Notes under the pieces: model-generated
Database searches by the model: none
Told to the model about the DNA's origin: nothing
The model's input: only the letters and a program-made list of their open reading frames with translations
Position numbers and translations under genes: made by a program
From: Methanothermococcus okinawensis IH1
Lineage (GTDB): Archaea > AGJL01 > Methanococci > Methanococcales > Methanococcaceae
NCBI RefSeq assembly: GCF_000179575.2
Contig: NC_015636.1
Coordinates: forward strand, 372,001 to 436,000
Length of the DNA stretch: 64,000 nt
Direction: 5' to 3'
Part shown: piece by piece, positions 1 to 8,128 of the stretch
How the letters are laid out: every line of letters starts with the position of its first letter
How positions within the stretch are numbered: position 1 is the first letter of the stretch

Positions 1-2
1 TT

Positions 3-266
3 GGCGGGGATAATTTTATGTGCCCATGCAATGGAATGACTGAAAGCGATTTTATAAACATGTTTAATGATATAGAAGAATCCACAGGTGTTGAATTAAA
101 AGCAGGTATTGGAATTGGAAAAACAGCAGAAGATGCTTCGAATATGGCTGATATTGGATTAGAACTTATAAGGGATGGAAAAACAGAATGTCAAGTATGC
201 ACATTGAACTATGAAAACCACAGTATAAAGAAAAAATCTCCTAAAAATTTTCTATGTCCAATTTAA
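3..266 (+). CDS. gch3: GTP cyclohydrolase III, C-terminal part (5' end outside window)
   Basis: The reading frame is already open at base 3 and starts with [11 protein letters not shown], so the gene begins upstream of the window and the ATG at 18 is internal. GGDNFM and the later [17 protein letters not shown] match my memory of the C-terminal half of archaeal GTP cyclohydrolase III (the MJ0145 family). This enzyme opens the GTP ring to a formylamino-pyrimidine for riboflavin and F420 synthesis. The family has two cyclase-like halves, and GGDNF is the conserved metal and nucleotide motif of the second. Only the last 88 codons are visible. Identification is by family resemblance. Confidence 0.9.
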   Translation, partial: GGDNFMCPCNGMTESDFINMFNDIEESTGVELKAGIGIGKTAEDASNMADIGLELIRDGKTECQVCTLNYENHSIKKKSPKNFLCPI

Positions 267-325
267 TTGAATGTTAATATATTATAACATTATTCATAAC
301 ATAATTAAAAAATAAAATTGATAAT

Positions 326-1135
326 ATGTGTTTTAATAATCAAAATATATTAAAACTATGTAAAAATAAAAAAGTAGTTCTCGCTCCAATGGCAGGTATT
401 ACAGACGGAAAATTCTGCAAAAACTATAAAGATTTATTTGCCATTGTCACCATTGGTGCATATGATTTGGATAATATCACACAGCTTGCAAGTGAAAAAA
501 TTGTAAAAAGAGGAAGAAAAGAATTTTTGTATAATCTAAATAAATTCGATGAGTTAATAAAAAAGGAAATAAATGATGCAAGAAAAAGCAACGCACTGGT
601 TTCTGTAAATGTTAGATTTAAAGACATAGATAAAGCTTTAAATAATATAAAATCCATTGGAAAATACGCCGACATTCTCGAATTAAATTGCCACTGCCGA
701 CAGCCAGAAATTACACAGCTAAGTATTGGGCAGGAGCTCCTAAAAAAAGAAAATAATATTATTCTAAAAAAATTTTTAGAAAAAATAAAATTAAATATAA
801 ATATTCCTGTTTTTTTAAAAGTAAGGGCAAATTTTGTGCCTGTTAATGAATTAATAAATAATTTAAATAATGTAAGACCTTATTTTAATGGGCTACATAT
901 TGATTGCTTCAATCCGGGCAAAAATTATCCTGATTTAGATTATTTAAAAGAAATAAGATATAATTTTAAAGATAAAATTATCATTGGGAATAATTCTATA
1001 AATTCTATTGAAGATGCAGAAAAAATGTTGAAATATTGTGATTTTGTTTCTGTGGCAAGATGTGTTTTAAAGGGAAATATTGATTGGATATATAAATTGA
1101 ATATCGGAGCTCAGAACATCGGCAGGATATATTAA
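326..1135 (+). CDS. TIM-barrel protein related to tRNA-dihydrouridine synthase
   Basis: A 269-residue protein that opens with an FMN-barrel-like strand, VVLAPMAGITDGKFC (about residues 17-31), the hallmark APMAGxTD of dihydrouridine synthases and NifR3-like proteins. Later pieces, LELNCHCRQPEI and GNNSINSIEDAEKML, fit the barrel strands that hold FMN and phosphate. It is shorter than a full Dus protein (about 310-330 aa) and lacks a clear C-terminal tRNA-binding domain. It resembles the archaeal 'NifR3-related TIM barrel' family, which in methanococci sits beside gch3 as here. The substrate is unknown. ATG is the first in-frame start after gch3. Confidence 0.75.
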   Translation: MCFNNQNILKLCKNKKVVLAPMAGITDGKFCKNYKDLFAIVTIGAYDLDNITQLASEKIVKRGRKEFLYNLNKFDELIKKEINDARKSNALVSVNVRFKDIDKALNNIKSIGKYADILELNCHCRQPEITQLSIGQELLKKENNIILKKFLEKIKLNINIPVFLKVRANFVPVNELINNLNNVRPYFNGLHIDCFNPGKNYPDLDYLKEIRYNFKDKIIIGNNSINSIEDAEKMLKYCDFVSVARCVLKGNIDWIYKLNIGAQNIGRIY

Positions 1136-1168
1136 ATAGATGTGTAGGATGCATCACACAACCGAAAT

Positions 1169-1178
1169 GTTTATATAT
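1169..1178 (+). promoter_or_regulatory. BRE/TATA promoter of the tRNA-Gly pair
   Basis: ACCGAAATG followed by TTTATATATG is the classical methanococcal stable-RNA promoter (BRE plus box A). It lies about 42 bp upstream of the first tRNA-Gly, which leaves room for a short leader. Both tRNA-Gly genes probably share it. Confidence 0.7.
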
Positions 1179-1219
1179 GATAAATCCCTTTGTATAGTTT
1201 GCTCGCATAATGCGAAAAA

Positions 1220-1292
1220 GCGGCCTTGATGTAGCCTGGTATCATACGGCCCTGCCACGGCCGATACCCGGGTTCAAATCCCGGAGGCCGCA
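1220..1292 (+). tRNA. tRNA-Gly(GCC)
   Basis: Cloverleaf read directly: acceptor GCGGCCT pairs with AGGCCGC. The anticodon stem CGGCC/GGCCG closes the loop CTGCCAC (anticodon GCC). The T arm is CCGGG-TTCAAAT-CCCGG and the discriminator is A. CCA is not encoded. It sits 20 bp upstream of a second tRNA-Gly. Confidence 0.95.
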
Positions 1293-1312
1293 TCTCTACA
1301 AATATCTTATGT

Positions 1313-1385
1313 GCGCCAGTGGTGTAGCCTGGTATCACTCTGGCCTTCCAAGCCAGTAACTCGGGTTCAAATCCCGACTGGCGCA
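1313..1385 (+). tRNA. tRNA-Gly(UCC)
   Basis: Acceptor GCGCCAG/CTGGCGC. The anticodon stem CTGGC/GCCAG closes the loop CTTCCAA (anticodon TCC). The T loop is TTCAAAT and the discriminator A. Probably co-transcribed with the preceding tRNA-Gly. Its last 19 bases including ATTT (1370-1388) are repeated at 1483-1501. Confidence 0.95.
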
Positions 1386-1415
1386 TTTACTTAAATATAT
1401 TATTTATACTAATTT

Positions 1416-1480
1416 TTAGGCTCCAAAACGAACGAAGTGAGTTTTGGACTTTGGGTAGCATCCTTTTTAAAGGATGCGTT
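1416..1480 (+). repeat. Modular hairpin element beside tRNA-Gly
   Basis: Two adjacent hairpins. The first has CCAAAAC and GTTTTGG arms around a GAACGAAGTGA loop. The second has GCATCCTTT and AAAGGATGC arms. The pieces TTTAGGCTCCAA and GGGTAGCATC recur, in inverted orientation, at the right end of the larger hairpin cluster at 6110-6330. The GC-richer stems stand out from the AT-rich surroundings. Confidence 0.6.
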
Positions 1481-1482
1481 TG

Positions 1483-1501
1483 AATCCCGACTGGCGCATT
1501 T
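1483..1501 (+). repeat. 19 bp duplicate of the tRNA-Gly(UCC) 3' end
   Basis: The 19 bases AATCCCGACTGGCGCATTT are identical to 1370-1388, the 3' end of tRNA-Gly(UCC) plus its trailer. The hairpin element lies between the two copies. This is what an attachment-site remnant, or a duplication made when the hairpin element inserted, would look like. From here to 1709 I see only AT-rich intergenic DNA. Confidence 0.7.
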
Positions 1502-1709
1502 TATTTTAAAAATATATATTTATTAATTTAGATATATTATTTTAGCTTAATGATATTTTTTAAATGTTATTAAAATCGCAGAGTTAGTATTTTTTATAAA
1601 TATATATCTATTAATTTATATATTTAGTTTATTAAATTAATTATAATTATAATAACCTATATATACATTGCTTTTTAAAAATACATGTATAATATTATTA
1701 TAAAGGGGG

Positions 1710-2537
1710 ATGGTGATGTATAAAAAAATATTATATTCATTTATTTTATTAATAAGTATGATATTATTGATACTTAGTTTTAATACTAACACTAACACCA
1801 ACAAACTTAACCATTCAATTAATACAACTGCTGTTGAAACAATTAATAATATTAGTAATAATATATACAACTGCTCAGGCAATATATCGAATAAATCCAT
1901 TAAACCAATTATTCTTGTCCATGATGTTAGTCCAGCATATTTTGATGATATCAAAAAAATTGTATCAATTATTGATAAATATAATTATAGTAAAAATACA
2001 ATTTTATTTGTAATTCCAGACTTAGAAAACCCGCCTAATGGTGGAAAATGGGATTTGAGAAAAAATAAGGAATTTGTTAATTATCTACACCAATTAGAAA
2101 AAAGAGGATATAAAATTGAGCTCCATGGTTATAAGCACACATATCATGAATTCAATTGTTCAGAAGAGGAAGCCTCTAAAAAACTCCATGATGCAGAAAC
2201 TATAATGTCAGAATGTGGATTTAATAATATGACTTTGTTTCTTCCACCTGCATGGGCATTAAACAATGAATCCACAAAAGTGCTTCTCAATCATAACTAT
2301 ACGATAATACTAACCGATAAACTGATTTATCCTAATAACACCATTGAAAAAATCACAAATAAGGAATATACTTGGTATATTCAAAAAAATATAACTAAAA
2401 TTAAATACAAAGAATATAAAGCGTTATCAGATTACCATAATTCTCAATATCAATTCTATATCTCAGTGCATCCAAAACCTGCATGTTATGGCGGGGGTTT
2501 AGTAGTATTAGATTATTTCTTAAATAAAACAAAATGA
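1710..2537 (+). CDS. DUF2334-like polysaccharide deacetylase-fold protein, membrane-anchored
   Basis: A 275-residue protein with an N-terminal hydrophobic segment (about residues 5-23, a signal or anchor), then a low-complexity Asn/Thr linker. The domain has the NodB-like motifs of DUF2334: IILVHDVSPAYFDD (about 67-80, with the HD metal motif), IELHGYKHTYHEF (HGxxH, about 134-146) and a late ISVHPKP. It probably acts outside the membrane on a polysaccharide or glycan; the substrate is unknown. The gene stands alone. AAAGGGGG directly precedes the ATG at 1710; an ATG two codons later is possible. Confidence 0.7.
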   Translation: MVMYKKILYSFILLISMILLILSFNTNTNTNKLNHSINTTAVETINNISNNIYNCSGNISNKSIKPIILVHDVSPAYFDDIKKIVSIIDKYNYSKNTILFVIPDLENPPNGGKWDLRKNKEFVNYLHQLEKRGYKIELHGYKHTYHEFNCSEEEASKKLHDAETIMSECGFNNMTLFLPPAWALNNESTKVLLNHNYTIILTDKLIYPNNTIEKITNKEYTWYIQKNITKIKYKEYKALSDYHNSQYQFYISVHPKPACYGGGLVVLDYFLNKTK

Positions 2538-2604
2538 TTTAAAATAAATAAAATAATATTTACTTAATATGTATTTTTATTTTATATTTTTTATATTTTT
2601 TATT

Positions 2605-5217
2605 TTATCTATTTTTCTTTTTTTCTCTTTTAACTTTTTTACCTTTTGATTTTACATGATATTTTTTATTATATCTATAAGGATTGGAAATTTTCTCCTT
2701 GAAATCCCTTGCTTCATTTGACATGTTTTTATTATAGATACCTCCTATTCTCTCAATTGCATCCAAAATTTTTATTGTATTTTCAAGGTATGAATATATA
2801 TCTCCTGAATAGGTTTGTAGGTTGAAATTTTCATAGATAATCTTTGAAATCTGCGATGGAGTTTTTCTGTTTATTCTTAGATTTAATACATATTTTGAGA
2901 AATATTTTATTATATCCTCCTCAATCATGCCTTCAAATTCTATTACCCACGGTAAGACCCTATCTCTTAAATCCTTATCGGTTATTTTTGAAATATTTTC
3001 CTTCACAATCTCAAAAGCATCTATAAATCTTGTTGGAATATTCGTATGAATTATTTTTGAAATCTTATTTTTTATACTATTTGGCACATATAAATTTTCA
3101 AAAGGATTTATTAAAGCTATTAAATCCACAAGTTGTTTATTTAAATTAGTTCGAATGAGCTCGGCATCCTTGGGATATAAGAATGATATTGCCGTGGCAT
3201 AACCATATCTTGTAATATTTATTTTGTTGTTATATAGTTTTATCATGCGGTAGTCGTTCAATTTACCAACAATATAATCCAAATCGTGATTTTTCCCAAT
3301 TAATGGAATCTTATTTAATTCGTTTTTATTAATTGATATATTATAATTGTTATTTTTAATATTGTTATTAGTATTATGATTATAATTTTTATTGACTAAT
3401 TTTAAATATTTTGAATATCTTTCAATAGAGCTCACACTTGCAAGTATCTGTTCCATCTCTTCATCCTCATTATATTCCACCATAACATCCTCAGGTTCCG
3501 AGCTCAGTAATTTAAATGCCACTTCATCCTCAGTATTTCCCATCTTGGCATGGTATTTTTTACCAATTTCCACAAGCATATAAGCCTTTCCCATATCATG
3601 CATGCCTTTTCTACCTGCCCTACCGCACATCTGCTGGAATTCTGATGGATTAAGCCAATCCCCACCCATTGCCAAACTTTCAAGAATTACCGTGGATGCT
3701 GGAAAATCCACACCTGCTGCAAGTGCTGCTGTTGTAACTACACACATGATTTTTTGATTTAAAAAATTATCCTCTACCATCCTTCTTCTTTTATATTCCA
3801 TACCTCCATGATAGTAATCGGATTTTATACCCTTTGTATTTAAGAAATTTGAAATATATTCTGCCCTTTTTCTCGAATATGTAAATACCAAACTCTGCCC
3901 TCTAAATCCATATTTTGATTTTGTGTTAAACTCTTTTTTAACGATTTCTTTTATTAAATTTAATTTATTGTACTCATTTTTAGCAAAAATAATATGTCTT
4001 TCAAGTGGAACAGGTCTTCCGTTGTATATTACCACATTTGCATTGAGGTTCTTTGCGAGCTCCTCTGGGTTTCCCACAGTAGCAGATAAATAAATCATCT
4101 GGATATTGTTTTTTATATCGCTTTTCAATATGTTTTTTAAATATCTCAACCTACCAATTAGTCCATCAAGGCGAGCTCCCCTCTCTTCCATATTCAAAGA
4201 ATGAATTTCATCTATTACAACAGTTCCCACATCCCTTAATTTTCCAGACCTGACCAAAAAATCGATACCTTCATAGGTTCCAACAACAATATCGGCATTT
4301 ATATCTGTGTTTATGAGCTCCGATTTATCCTCTGATAACCTTCCCATACCAACTCTTAAACTAACAGTTAGCCCCATTTTTTCATAACGTTCTTTAAATT
4401 CAATATATTTCTGATTTGCTAATGCTACAAGAGGAACTAAAAATAGTAATTTTCCTCTGCCTTCCTTTAAGTTTTTTATACCTGCCAATTCTCCAATAAG
4501 AGTTTTTCCAGAGGATGTTGCAGAGGTAATTATTAAATCCTTTCCATCCAATAAACCCCCTTTAACAGCTAGTGTTTGAACTGGCAGGAGCTCCTTTATG
4601 CCCCTATTTTTTATAATTTTCTTTAATTCATAAGGGATATTTAACTGGTCTATTGTATAATTTTTTATTTTATCCTCTTCGCTACCTGTTAAAATATCAT
4701 ATTTTGTTAATTCAGGATTGTCGAGAGGATTTTTCATAACAAATAAATCTATTACCTTATTTACATCTTTAAATCTTCGTAAAAGTTTTTCTATAAATTC
4801 CTCGTTAATATTCACTTCATGTTTAACTTCTTCCATTGCACAGTCAAAACATATATATTGATTATAAAATTTATATCTGTTATTTTTAGTTAATTCATTG
4901 TATCTTCCCTTTATTAAACAGAATGGGCAGAGTTCTATGTAATTGTATTTAATATTATATTGTTTTAAAAAGTCCTCCAATTTTAATGATTCTTCATCAT
5001 TGTTTAAATAAACCTTTTTAGAGGTTTTTAAGATATTCATCACTTTTGAAGGTTGGATTGGTTTTATATTCCCATCTTTTTCTTCTTTACATTTATATAA
5101 ACTTAATTTAGCGTTAGTTCCCCTCAATGTGCCATAATATTTTATATTATTTATAAGGTCAATTATTTCGAGCTCCTGTTTTTGTTTTTTCTTTTTTAGT
5201 TTTCTTATTATAATCAA
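2605..5217 (-). CDS. Ski2-like superfamily 2 DEAD/DEAH helicase with N-terminal zinc finger
   Basis: An 870-residue helicase. The N-terminus carries a four-Cys finger (CPFC at about 98 and CFDC at about 123). Helicase motifs follow in order: ATSSGKT (Walker A), VVIDEIHS (DEIH box), YLSATVGNPEEL (motif III), LVFTYSRKRAEYI (motif IV) and QMCGRAGRKG (motif VI). A lysine-rich tail ends the protein. It resembles the methanococcal helicase family of MJ1401, of unproven role in DNA or RNA metabolism. The start is TTG at 5217, chosen because GGTGATATC lies just upstream. It is not Hel308, which lacks this finger. Confidence 0.85.
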   Translation of the reverse strand: MIIIRKLKKKKQKQELEIIDLINNIKYYGTLRGTNAKLSLYKCKEEKDGNIKPIQPSKVMNILKTSKKVYLNNDEESLKLEDFLKQYNIKYNYIELCPFCLIKGRYNELTKNNRYKFYNQYICFDCAMEEVKHEVNINEEFIEKLLRRFKDVNKVIDLFVMKNPLDNPELTKYDILTGSEEDKIKNYTIDQLNIPYELKKIIKNRGIKELLPVQTLAVKGGLLDGKDLIITSATSSGKTLIGELAGIKNLKEGRGKLLFLVPLVALANQKYIEFKERYEKMGLTVSLRVGMGRLSEDKSELINTDINADIVVGTYEGIDFLVRSGKLRDVGTVVIDEIHSLNMEERGARLDGLIGRLRYLKNILKSDIKNNIQMIYLSATVGNPEELAKNLNANVVIYNGRPVPLERHIIFAKNEYNKLNLIKEIVKKEFNTKSKYGFRGQSLVFTYSRKRAEYISNFLNTKGIKSDYYHGGMEYKRRRMVEDNFLNQKIMCVVTTAALAAGVDFPASTVILESLAMGGDWLNPSEFQQMCGRAGRKGMHDMGKAYMLVEIGKKYHAKMGNTEDEVAFKLLSSEPEDVMVEYNEDEEMEQILASVSSIERYSKYLKLVNKNYNHNTNNNIKNNNYNISINKNELNKIPLIGKNHDLDYIVGKLNDYRMIKLYNNKINITRYGYATAISFLYPKDAELIRTNLNKQLVDLIALINPFENLYVPNSIKNKISKIIHTNIPTRFIDAFEIVKENISKITDKDLRDRVLPWVIEFEGMIEEDIIKYFSKYVLNLRINRKTPSQISKIIYENFNLQTYSGDIYSYLENTIKILDAIERIGGIYNKNMSNEARDFKEKISNPYRYNKKYHVKSKGKKVKREKKKNR

Positions 5218-5328
5218 GATATCACCGAATTAAATTATATATAAAAAGAATAAATAATATATTTATTAACAATTAGTATTTCATTAAATTATACTTTAAT
5301 TATAATTTATCTTAACTTTGGTGGTTTT

Positions 5329-5523
5329 ATGATAAAAAAAATATACTCCCAAAGAGGACAGATAAGTTTGGAATTTTCTATTCTAATGTTTGCAGGCATA
5401 ACCGCAGCAGTGGTGCTTGGATATTATATGATTAAATCCTCAATAGATGTTAAAAATACAAATATCAATACCATAAACAAAACATCCGATGCTACAATGA
5501 ATGCATTAAAGACTGTGGATTAA
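5329..5523 (+). CDS. Class III signal peptide protein (archaeal type IV pilin-like)
   Basis: A 64-residue protein with a short basic leader and RGQISLEFSIL, the QxSxExxxL class III signal that the EppA-type prepilin peptidase cuts before the Gln. A hydrophobic helix of about 20 residues follows. The mature peptide would be a minor pilin or pilin-like subunit of about 54 residues. GGTGG precedes the ATG. Only 9 bp separate it from the downstream nucleotide kinase-like gene, so the two are probably one operon, though no functional link is evident. Confidence 0.85.
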   Translation: MIKKIYSQRGQISLEFSILMFAGITAAVVLGYYMIKSSIDVKNTNINTINKTSDATMNALKTVD

Positions 5524-5532
5524 GGAGATAAT

Positions 5533-6084
5533 ATGAAGTTAATAGGTATTACAGGAATGCCAGGTTCTGGAAAAAGTGCAGTAATAGATATAGCAAAAAA
5601 ATACAATATGCCAGTAATTTCTATGGGAGATATAGTTCGTCATGAAACTGTGAAAAAGGGGTTGGAATTAAATCCTGAAAATGTGGGAAATACAGCAGTA
5701 GAATTAAGGAAAAAATATGGAAATGAGGCGGTAGCAGTTCCATGTCTCCAATATATTGAAGAAAAATATAACAACGAAGAAATAGTTATTATTGAAGGTA
5801 TAAGAAGTATATATGAAGTTAATTATTTTAGAAAATTCCATCCGTTAATTATTATAGCCATACACTCTTCACCAAAGACCAGATTTAACAGATTAAAATC
5901 AAGAAAAAGAGAAGACGATACATCGGAATGGGATAAATTTGTTGAAAGGGATTTGAGAGAATTGGAGTTTTCCATTGGAAAGGCAATAGCTTTGGCTGAT
6001 TATGTTGTTATTAATGAAGAAGATTACACCACATATTTAAATAATTTAGAAAAGGTATTAAAAATAGCCATTAATGATGATTAA
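5533..6084 (+). CDS. UPF0200-type nucleotide kinase-like P-loop protein
   Basis: A 183-residue protein with Walker A GMPGSGKS at residues 8-15, SMGDIVRHE (an LID/NMP-like region) and IVIIEGIRS as the Walker B-like strand. It resembles the archaeal UPF0200 family (MJ1282-like), often labelled dephospho-CoA kinase-like. The archaeal dephospho-CoA kinase has been assigned to another family, so the substrate is open. AAGGAG precedes the ATG. Confidence 0.75.
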   Translation: MKLIGITGMPGSGKSAVIDIAKKYNMPVISMGDIVRHETVKKGLELNPENVGNTAVELRKKYGNEAVAVPCLQYIEEKYNNEEIVIIEGIRSIYEVNYFRKFHPLIIIAIHSSPKTRFNRLKSRKREDDTSEWDKFVERDLRELEFSIGKAIALADYVVINEEDYTTYLNNLEKVLKIAINDD

Positions 6085-6109
6085 TTATCTTGCATTATAT
6101 AAATATGAG

Positions 6110-6330
6110 CTCGGGATTTAAAAGCATCCTTTAAAAATCTCAAAATTCACTTCGTGAATTCGAAGCGAATCCTTTGGATTCGCTGACTTACAAAACCTTG
6201 AAAAGGTTTTGTCAAGTTATACGATGCCGTAGGCAGTAAAAAATCCGTAGGATTTTTTCTGACTTCTCGCTATCGCTCGAAAAAGATGCTACCTAAAATA
6301 ACCTCGCTTCGCTTCGGTTGGAACCTAAAT
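6110..6330. repeat. Cluster of about seven modular hairpins beside tRNA-Arg
   Basis: Successive perfect or near-perfect hairpins: AATTCAC/GTGAATT; GCGAATCC/GGATTCGC; CAAAACC/GGTTTTG; TGCC/GGCA; AAAAAATCC/GGATTTTTT; a short CGCTATCGCTCG unit; and CCGAAGCGAAGCGAGG. The linker CTGACTT occurs twice. Bases 6159-6218 are nearly the same as a stretch inside the transposase at 26723-26780, and the right end matches the element at 1416-1480 in inverted order. No coding potential is seen. The cluster ends 14 bp from tRNA-Arg. Confidence 0.75.
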
Positions 6331-6343
6331 ATATATAAAAATA

Positions 6344-6418
6344 CGAGCCCGGAGGGATTTGAACCCTCGATCCCGGGGTCCGAAGCCCCGTATTCTATCC
6401 AGGCTAAACTACGGGCCC
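6344..6418 (-). tRNA. tRNA-Arg(UCG)
   Basis: On the minus strand the acceptor GGGCCCG pairs with CGGGCTC (one G-T pair). The anticodon stem CGGGG/CCCCG closes the loop CTTCGGA (anticodon TCG). The T arm is GAGGG-TTCAAAT-CCCTC and the discriminator G. The hairpin cluster lies at its 3' side. Confidence 0.93.
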
Positions 6419-6458
6419 TTTATAACAATGGTAAATATTATACCTAATAATATCTTTT

Positions 6459-6524
6459 ATATTACTGTCATGTTATATAAATATGTATTGGATATTACTA
6501 TCATGCTATATAAATATTTATTGG
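6459..6524 (+). repeat. Two tandem 33 bp repeats, each with a TATA-like core
   Basis: ATATTACT-TCATG-TATATAAATAT-TATTGG is repeated head to tail (6459-6491 and 6492-6524) with three mismatches. Each unit holds TATATAAATAT, so the crcB promoter region appears to be duplicated. The second copy ends directly at the crcB ribosome binding site. Confidence 0.75.
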
Positions 6525-6531
6525 TGAAAAT

Positions 6532-6903
6532 TTGAGAGAGCTCTTAATAATAGGTATTGGAGGATTCATAGGAGCAGTATTACGATATATAATAAGCGGT
6601 ATTATTCCAGTTAAATTTGGCATACCAACTGGAACATTGATTGTTAATCTAATAGGAAGTTTTATAATTGGTTTTATTATGTATTCTTCATTAACATTGA
6701 ATATTCCACCAGAATATAGACTTTTAATTGTTACGGGATTCTGTGGAGCATTGACAACATTTTCTACATTTAGTTATGAATCCTTTTCACTACTTGAAAA
6801 TGGATTTATTGTAAAATTTACAATAAATATACTATTAAATGTTTTCGGATGTATTGGAATGGTATATCTTGGAAGAATTGTTTCATTAATGTTATTTAGA
6901 TAA
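6532..6903 (+). CDS. crcB: CrcB/Fluc fluoride exporter
   Basis: A 123-residue protein with four predicted membrane helices. It has the Fluc signatures GGFIGAVLRY (residues 9-18), GTLIVNLIGSF (pore Asn) and GFCGALTTFSTFSYE, which carries the phenylalanines that line the fluoride path. The length is normal for the dual-topology form, which works as a homodimer and exports F-. The start is TTG at 6532, preceded by GGTGAAAAT. I saw no fluoride riboswitch upstream; instead there are two tandem TATA-containing repeats. Confidence 0.93.
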   Translation: MRELLIIGIGGFIGAVLRYIISGIIPVKFGIPTGTLIVNLIGSFIIGFIMYSSLTLNIPPEYRLLIVTGFCGALTTFSTFSYESFSLLENGFIVKFTINILLNVFGCIGMVYLGRIVSLMLFR

Positions 6904-7091
6904 TTTATATATAATAATTATAGTAAAAATCATAGTGAATTTATACATAATAATTTATTATAGCAAATATAATTTTCAATAGATAACCAATGCCAGTAAT
7001 AACCAGCATAATATATATTATTTTAATAGATATGACTCTAATAGGCCCTATTCTAAATTATTTATATATTATTCAATCATAAGGTGATTTT

Positions 7092-7976
7092 TTGAAAATT
7101 AAACCAGAATGTGCGACTTGTATTGTTAGACAAGTAGTAGATGCTGCAAAAGAAGTAAGCGATGATGACAAAGAGCAGTTTAGAATTATAAAATCCTGTT
7201 TGAATATTATAGCAGAAATGTATGGAAGTGAAGCAGTTGCAGCTTGGATGGGCACTACTGTCCATAGGCACTTAAAAAAGGTAAGTAAAAATCCTGACCC
7301 CTATAAAAGATTAAAAGATACTGCAAATGAAATAGCATTAAATTATTTGGAAAAATTAAAAGATGAGTTAAACCTATGCGATAAGAACGACAATGCATTG
7401 GATAGATTAATATGTAAGATTAAATTATCCATAGCAGGTAATGTTATTGATTTTGGACCATACAGCACAGATATGGATATTACTAAAAAAATAGAAGAAA
7501 CACTTAATGGGGAACTAAGAATAAACCATAGTAAAGAATTGTTAAATGATTTAAATGATGCAAATAAGATACTATATATCTGCGACAATGCTGGTGAAGT
7601 GGTATTCGATAAAATATTAATTGAAGAATTAAAAAATTATTGCGAGGTTGTAGTTTCTGTTAAAGGAGCTCCGATATTAAACGATGCCACACTTGAAGAT
7701 GCAAAGGTGGCGGGAATCGATAAAATTGCAAAAGTAATTACAAGCGGAAACGATGCCATAGGTGTAAGATTGGAAGAATCGTCGGAGGAATTCTTGAAAG
7801 AATTTAAAGACGCAGACATAATTATAGCAAAAGGTATGGGCAACTTTGAAAGTTTAACTGAATATGACATTGAACAGCCTATTTATTATATATTTAAAGC
7901 AAAATGCTTGCCTATTGCTGAAATTATAGGTGTTGATGTTGGTGATAATATACTGTTAAAAAATAAAAAAATGTAA
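7092..7976 (+). CDS. DUF89 family metal-dependent damage-control phosphatase (archaeal subfamily)
   Basis: A 294-residue protein. The N-terminal PECATCIVRQ (CxxC) is the archaeal DUF89 hallmark. The central ILYICDNAGEVVFDK (DNAGE, about residues 157-171) holds the metal and phosphate site, VVSVKGAPILNDAT follows, and IIIAKGMGNFESL is the third motif. The family hydrolyses damaged or reactive phosphometabolites; the substrate here is unknown. The start is TTG at 7092 with AAGGTGATT upstream. It stands alone between crcB and purM. Confidence 0.85.
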   Translation: MKIKPECATCIVRQVVDAAKEVSDDDKEQFRIIKSCLNIIAEMYGSEAVAAWMGTTVHRHLKKVSKNPDPYKRLKDTANEIALNYLEKLKDELNLCDKNDNALDRLICKIKLSIAGNVIDFGPYSTDMDITKKIEETLNGELRINHSKELLNDLNDANKILYICDNAGEVVFDKILIEELKNYCEVVVSVKGAPILNDATLEDAKVAGIDKIAKVITSGNDAIGVRLEESSEEFLKEFKDADIIIAKGMGNFESLTEYDIEQPIYYIFKAKCLPIAEIIGVDVGDNILLKNKKM

Positions 7977-8128
7977 AATTATGAATGCTATAAACTATTG
8001 AAAATAAAAAAATAATTAAGATAATAATTAAAATGTAAAATTATAAAAATCATCATAAATTAAACTATAATAATAAATTTTGAATAATTTTTTAAAATCT
8101 AAATAATAATTTAATTATTGGTGAAAAA

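Noticed and set aside
1171-1386. Open frame on the minus strand
   Set aside because: It runs antisense through both tRNA-Gly genes.
6420-6531. Fluoride riboswitch before crcB
   Set aside because: I looked for the GGNGAUGG...CUGAUG pattern; the region holds only AT-rich tandem repeats.
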